From Mesorhizobium xinjiangense (GTDB lineage: Bacteria; Pseudomonadota; Alphaproteobacteria; Rhizobiales; Rhizobiaceae): 64,000 nucleotides of DNA. Of the stretch, positions 62,365-64,000 are shown piece by piece. How positions within the stretch are numbered: the first letter of the stretch is position 1; each line of letters begins with the position of its first letter. Where the stretch lies: NCBI RefSeq assembly GCF_009749525.1, contig NZ_WOAC01000002.1:186001-250000 (forward strand), written 5' to 3'. Position numbers and translations under genes: made by a program. The notes beneath the pieces were generated by a model. The model made no database searches. It worked only from the letters and a program-made list of their open reading frames with translations, and was not told the origin of the DNA.

Positions 62365-63554
62365 GTCACGGCCGCCCTGGTCTTGAATTCGGGATCGTCC
62401 CAAAGCCGTTTCGCCATGATCTCTTCGACAATGTCGACGGCGCGGCGCACATCGGCCTCGCTGACATAGAGCGGCGCGAAGCCGAAACGCATGGTGTCGG
62501 GTGCGCGGAAATCGCCGATCACGCCGCGCGCGATCAGCGCCTGCATGATGGCGTAGCCTTCCTCATGCCGGAAGGAGACCTGGCTGCCGCGCCGCTCGGG
62601 ATCGCGCGGCGAGCCGAGCCTCAGGTCGCGACAGCGCTTCTCGACCTCGGTGATGAACGTCTCGCAAAGGGCGATCGAGGTGCGGCGTATGTCGGTCATG
62701 TCCACACCGTCCCAGATATCGAGGGCCGCATCGAGCGCGGCCATGGCGATCACCGGAGGCGTGCCGACGCGCATGCGCTCGATGCCTTGTCCGGCGCGGT
62801 AGTCGAGATCGAAGGCGAAGGGAGCCTCGTGGCCAAGCCAGCCCGACAGGGCAGGGCGGGCATTTTCAGCCAGTTCCGGCGCGACATAGATGAAGGCCGG
62901 AGCGCCGGGCCCGCCGTTGAGATATTTGTAGGTGCAGCCGACGGCGAAGTCGGCCTTCGCGCCGCTCACGTCGACGGGCAGGGCGCCGGCCGAATGCGCC
63001 AGATCCCAGATCGTCAGCGCGCCGGCTGCATGCGCCTTCTCGGTCAGCCGCATCATGTCGTGCAGCCGGCCTGTGCGGTAGTCGACCTCGGTCAGCATGA
63101 GGACGGCGACGGTCTCGTCGATCGCGTCCTCTATTTCCTCCGGCGCCACCACTTTCAGCGCATGGCCCTTGTCGAGAGAATCGATGAGACCCGTCGCCAT
63201 ATAGAGGTCGGTCGGGAAATTGCCATTGTCCGACAGGATGACCTTGCGTTCGGGACGCAGTTCCAGTGCCGAGGCGAGTGCCTGGTAGACCTTGATCGAC
63301 AGCGTGTCGCCGACGACCACGGTGCCCTGCGGCGCGCCGATGAGGCGGCCGATACGGTCGCCGATTGCGCGCGGCTGGCCCATCCAGCCGGCTGCGTTCC
63401 AGCCGCGGATCAAGTCCTTGCCCCATTCCTCCGACAGGACGCGGGCCACACGTGCCCCGGCCGCCTTGGGCAGCGGTCCGAGCGAATTGCCGTCGAGATA
63501 GATGACGCCTTGGGGCAGGTCGAACCGGGCGCGGGTCTGGGCGAAATCGGTCAC
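62361..63554 (-). CDS. kynU: kynureninase
   Basis: A 397-residue PLP enzyme splitting kynurenine into anthranilate and alanine. Landmarks are [35 protein letters not shown] and the PLP lysine in [18 protein letters not shown]. The C-terminal [19 protein letters not shown] matches the family. It overlaps the ligase gene by 4 bases upstream and kynA by 4 downstream, so the three are translationally coupled. Confidence 0.97.
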   Translation of the reverse strand: MTDFAQTRARFDLPQGVIYLDGNSLGPLPKAAGARVARVLSEEWGKDLIRGWNAAGWMGQPRAIGDRIGRLIGAPQGTVVVGDTLSIKVYQALASALELRPERKVILSDNGNFPTDLYMATGLIDSLDKGHALKVVAPEEIEDAIDETVAVLMLTEVDYRTGRLHDMMRLTEKAHAAGALTIWDLAHSAGALPVDVSGAKADFAVGCTYKYLNGGPGAPAFIYVAPELAENARPALSGWLGHEAPFAFDLDYRAGQGIERMRVGTPPVIAMAALDAALDIWDGVDMTDIRRTSIALCETFITEVEKRCRDLRLGSPRDPERRGSQVSFRHEEGYAIMQALIARGVIGDFRAPDTMRFGFAPLYVSEADVRRAVDIVEEIMAKRLWDDPEFKTRAAVT

Positions 63555-64000
63555 GCTTGGTGTCCCTCGCGCAATCTGAAACGCTGGATCTTGCCCGTCT
63601 GCGTCTTCGGCAGGGCGTCAACGAAGACGATGGAGCGCGGATATTTGTAGGGCGCGATCGCCGCCTTCACGTGATCCTGCAGCTTCTTCCTCATCAGGTC
63701 GTCGCCTTCGCAGCCTTCGGCGAGAACGACATGCGCCTGAACGATCTGGCCGCGCGCCTCGTCGGGCGCGCCGATGACGGCGCATTCGGCGACATCCTCA
63801 TGCGCGAGAAGCGCGGCCTCCACTTCCGGGCCGGCAATGTTGTAGCCGGCCGACACGATGATGTCGTCGGCGCGCGCGGCGAAGTGGAAATAGCCCGCTT
63901 CGTCCTGCACGAAGGCGTCGCCGGTGATGTTCCATCCGTCCTTGACATAGTCGCTCTGGCGCTCGTCGGCCAGGTAGCGGCAGCCGGTCGGCCCGCGCAC
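63551..64000 (-). CDS. AMP-forming acyl-CoA ligase, C-terminal part; probably 2-aminobenzoate-CoA ligase
   Basis: The last 149 residues of an ANL-superfamily adenylating enzyme; the rest lies beyond the right window edge. The A8 hinge DGWNITGDAFVQDEAGYFHF, RADDIIVSAGYNIAGPEVEA and the A10 lysine motif LPKTQTGKIQRFRLRE are intact. In rhizobia and relatives a 2-aminobenzoate (anthranilate)-CoA ligase often sits beside kynU and kynA, and the 4-base overlap with kynU supports that reading. Other aryl-CoA ligases remain possible. Confidence 0.8.
   Translation of the reverse strand: MRGPTGCRYLADERQSDYVKDGWNITGDAFVQDEAGYFHFAARADDIIVSAGYNIAGPEVEAALLAHEDVAECAVIGAPDEARGQIVQAHVVLAEGCEGDDLMRKKLQDHVKAAIAPYKYPRSIVFVDALPKTQTGKIQRFRLREGHQA

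Overview
The window is a GC-rich chromosomal segment with strongly GC-biased third codon positions. It most likely comes from an alphaproteobacterium of the order Hyphomicrobiales (Rhizobiales, possibly Phyllobacteriaceae-like). The evidence is the clpP-clpX-lon-hupB order, the argC / rpsI-rplM / thioesterase / crotonase / metY neighbourhood, the DUF3305-DUF3306 pair, many ABC and TRAP importers, and dispersed palindromic intergenic elements of the RIME / Bru-RS kind. Family and genus cannot be fixed from sequence reading alone.

Layout. 1-5.1 kb: a polyferredoxin-like protein divergent from DUF3305, DUF3306 and an Mrp-type ATPase, a cluster usually found beside formate dehydrogenase genes. 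5.1-8.3 kb: argC, an agmatinase-family ureohydrolase and a secreted glycerophosphodiesterase. 8.3-16 kb: housekeeping genes (rpsI, rplM, a thioesterase, two crotonases, a VOC protein, a CoA-binding protein, an O-acetylhomoserine sulfhydrylase) interrupted by three toxin-antitoxin loci, one of them decayed. 16-18 kb: a gene-poor stretch ending in a strong terminator, then a cytochrome P450. 18-24.4 kb: clpP, clpX, lon, hupB and an HdeD-like membrane protein. 24.6-31.4 kb: an operon of a ROK regulator, M20 amidohydrolase, sugar-type ABC importer and YhfX-like PLP protein, with a palindromic operator in front; its substrate is unknown. 31.5-36 kb: tRNA-Val, tRNA-Asp, MscS, a small membrane protein and a CYTH-CHAD protein. 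36-45.4 kb: a BASS-like transporter, a TRAP transporter, a DadA-like dehydrogenase, a fused indolepyruvate ferredoxin oxidoreductase and a divergent Lrp regulator. 45.4-55.2 kb: an orphan zinc-binding protein with a Zur-like box, and a branched-chain-type ABC system whose binding protein is separated from its permeases and ATPases by a large autotransporter. 55.4-64 kb: a DMT exporter, a RidA protein, a second complete Liv-type ABC system, kynA, kynU and the end of a CoA ligase resembling 2-aminobenzoate-CoA ligases.

How the genes work together. The right end reads as a tryptophan-to-anthranilate-to-anthraniloyl-CoA catabolic operon with its own importer. The TRAP / DadA / indolepyruvate oxidoreductase block is a second route for amino acids, by oxidative deamination and then CoA-acylating decarboxylation of the 2-oxo acid. 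The ROK operon is probably a third nutrient system, for an N-acylated or amide-linked compound.

Five copies of a ~110 bp two-palindrome repeat (374-486, 23636-23747, 24455-24567, 29341-29448, 33977-34090) are scattered in intergenic positions. One lies inside the ROK operon and one between hupB and its terminator. No insertion sequence, CRISPR array or prophage was seen.
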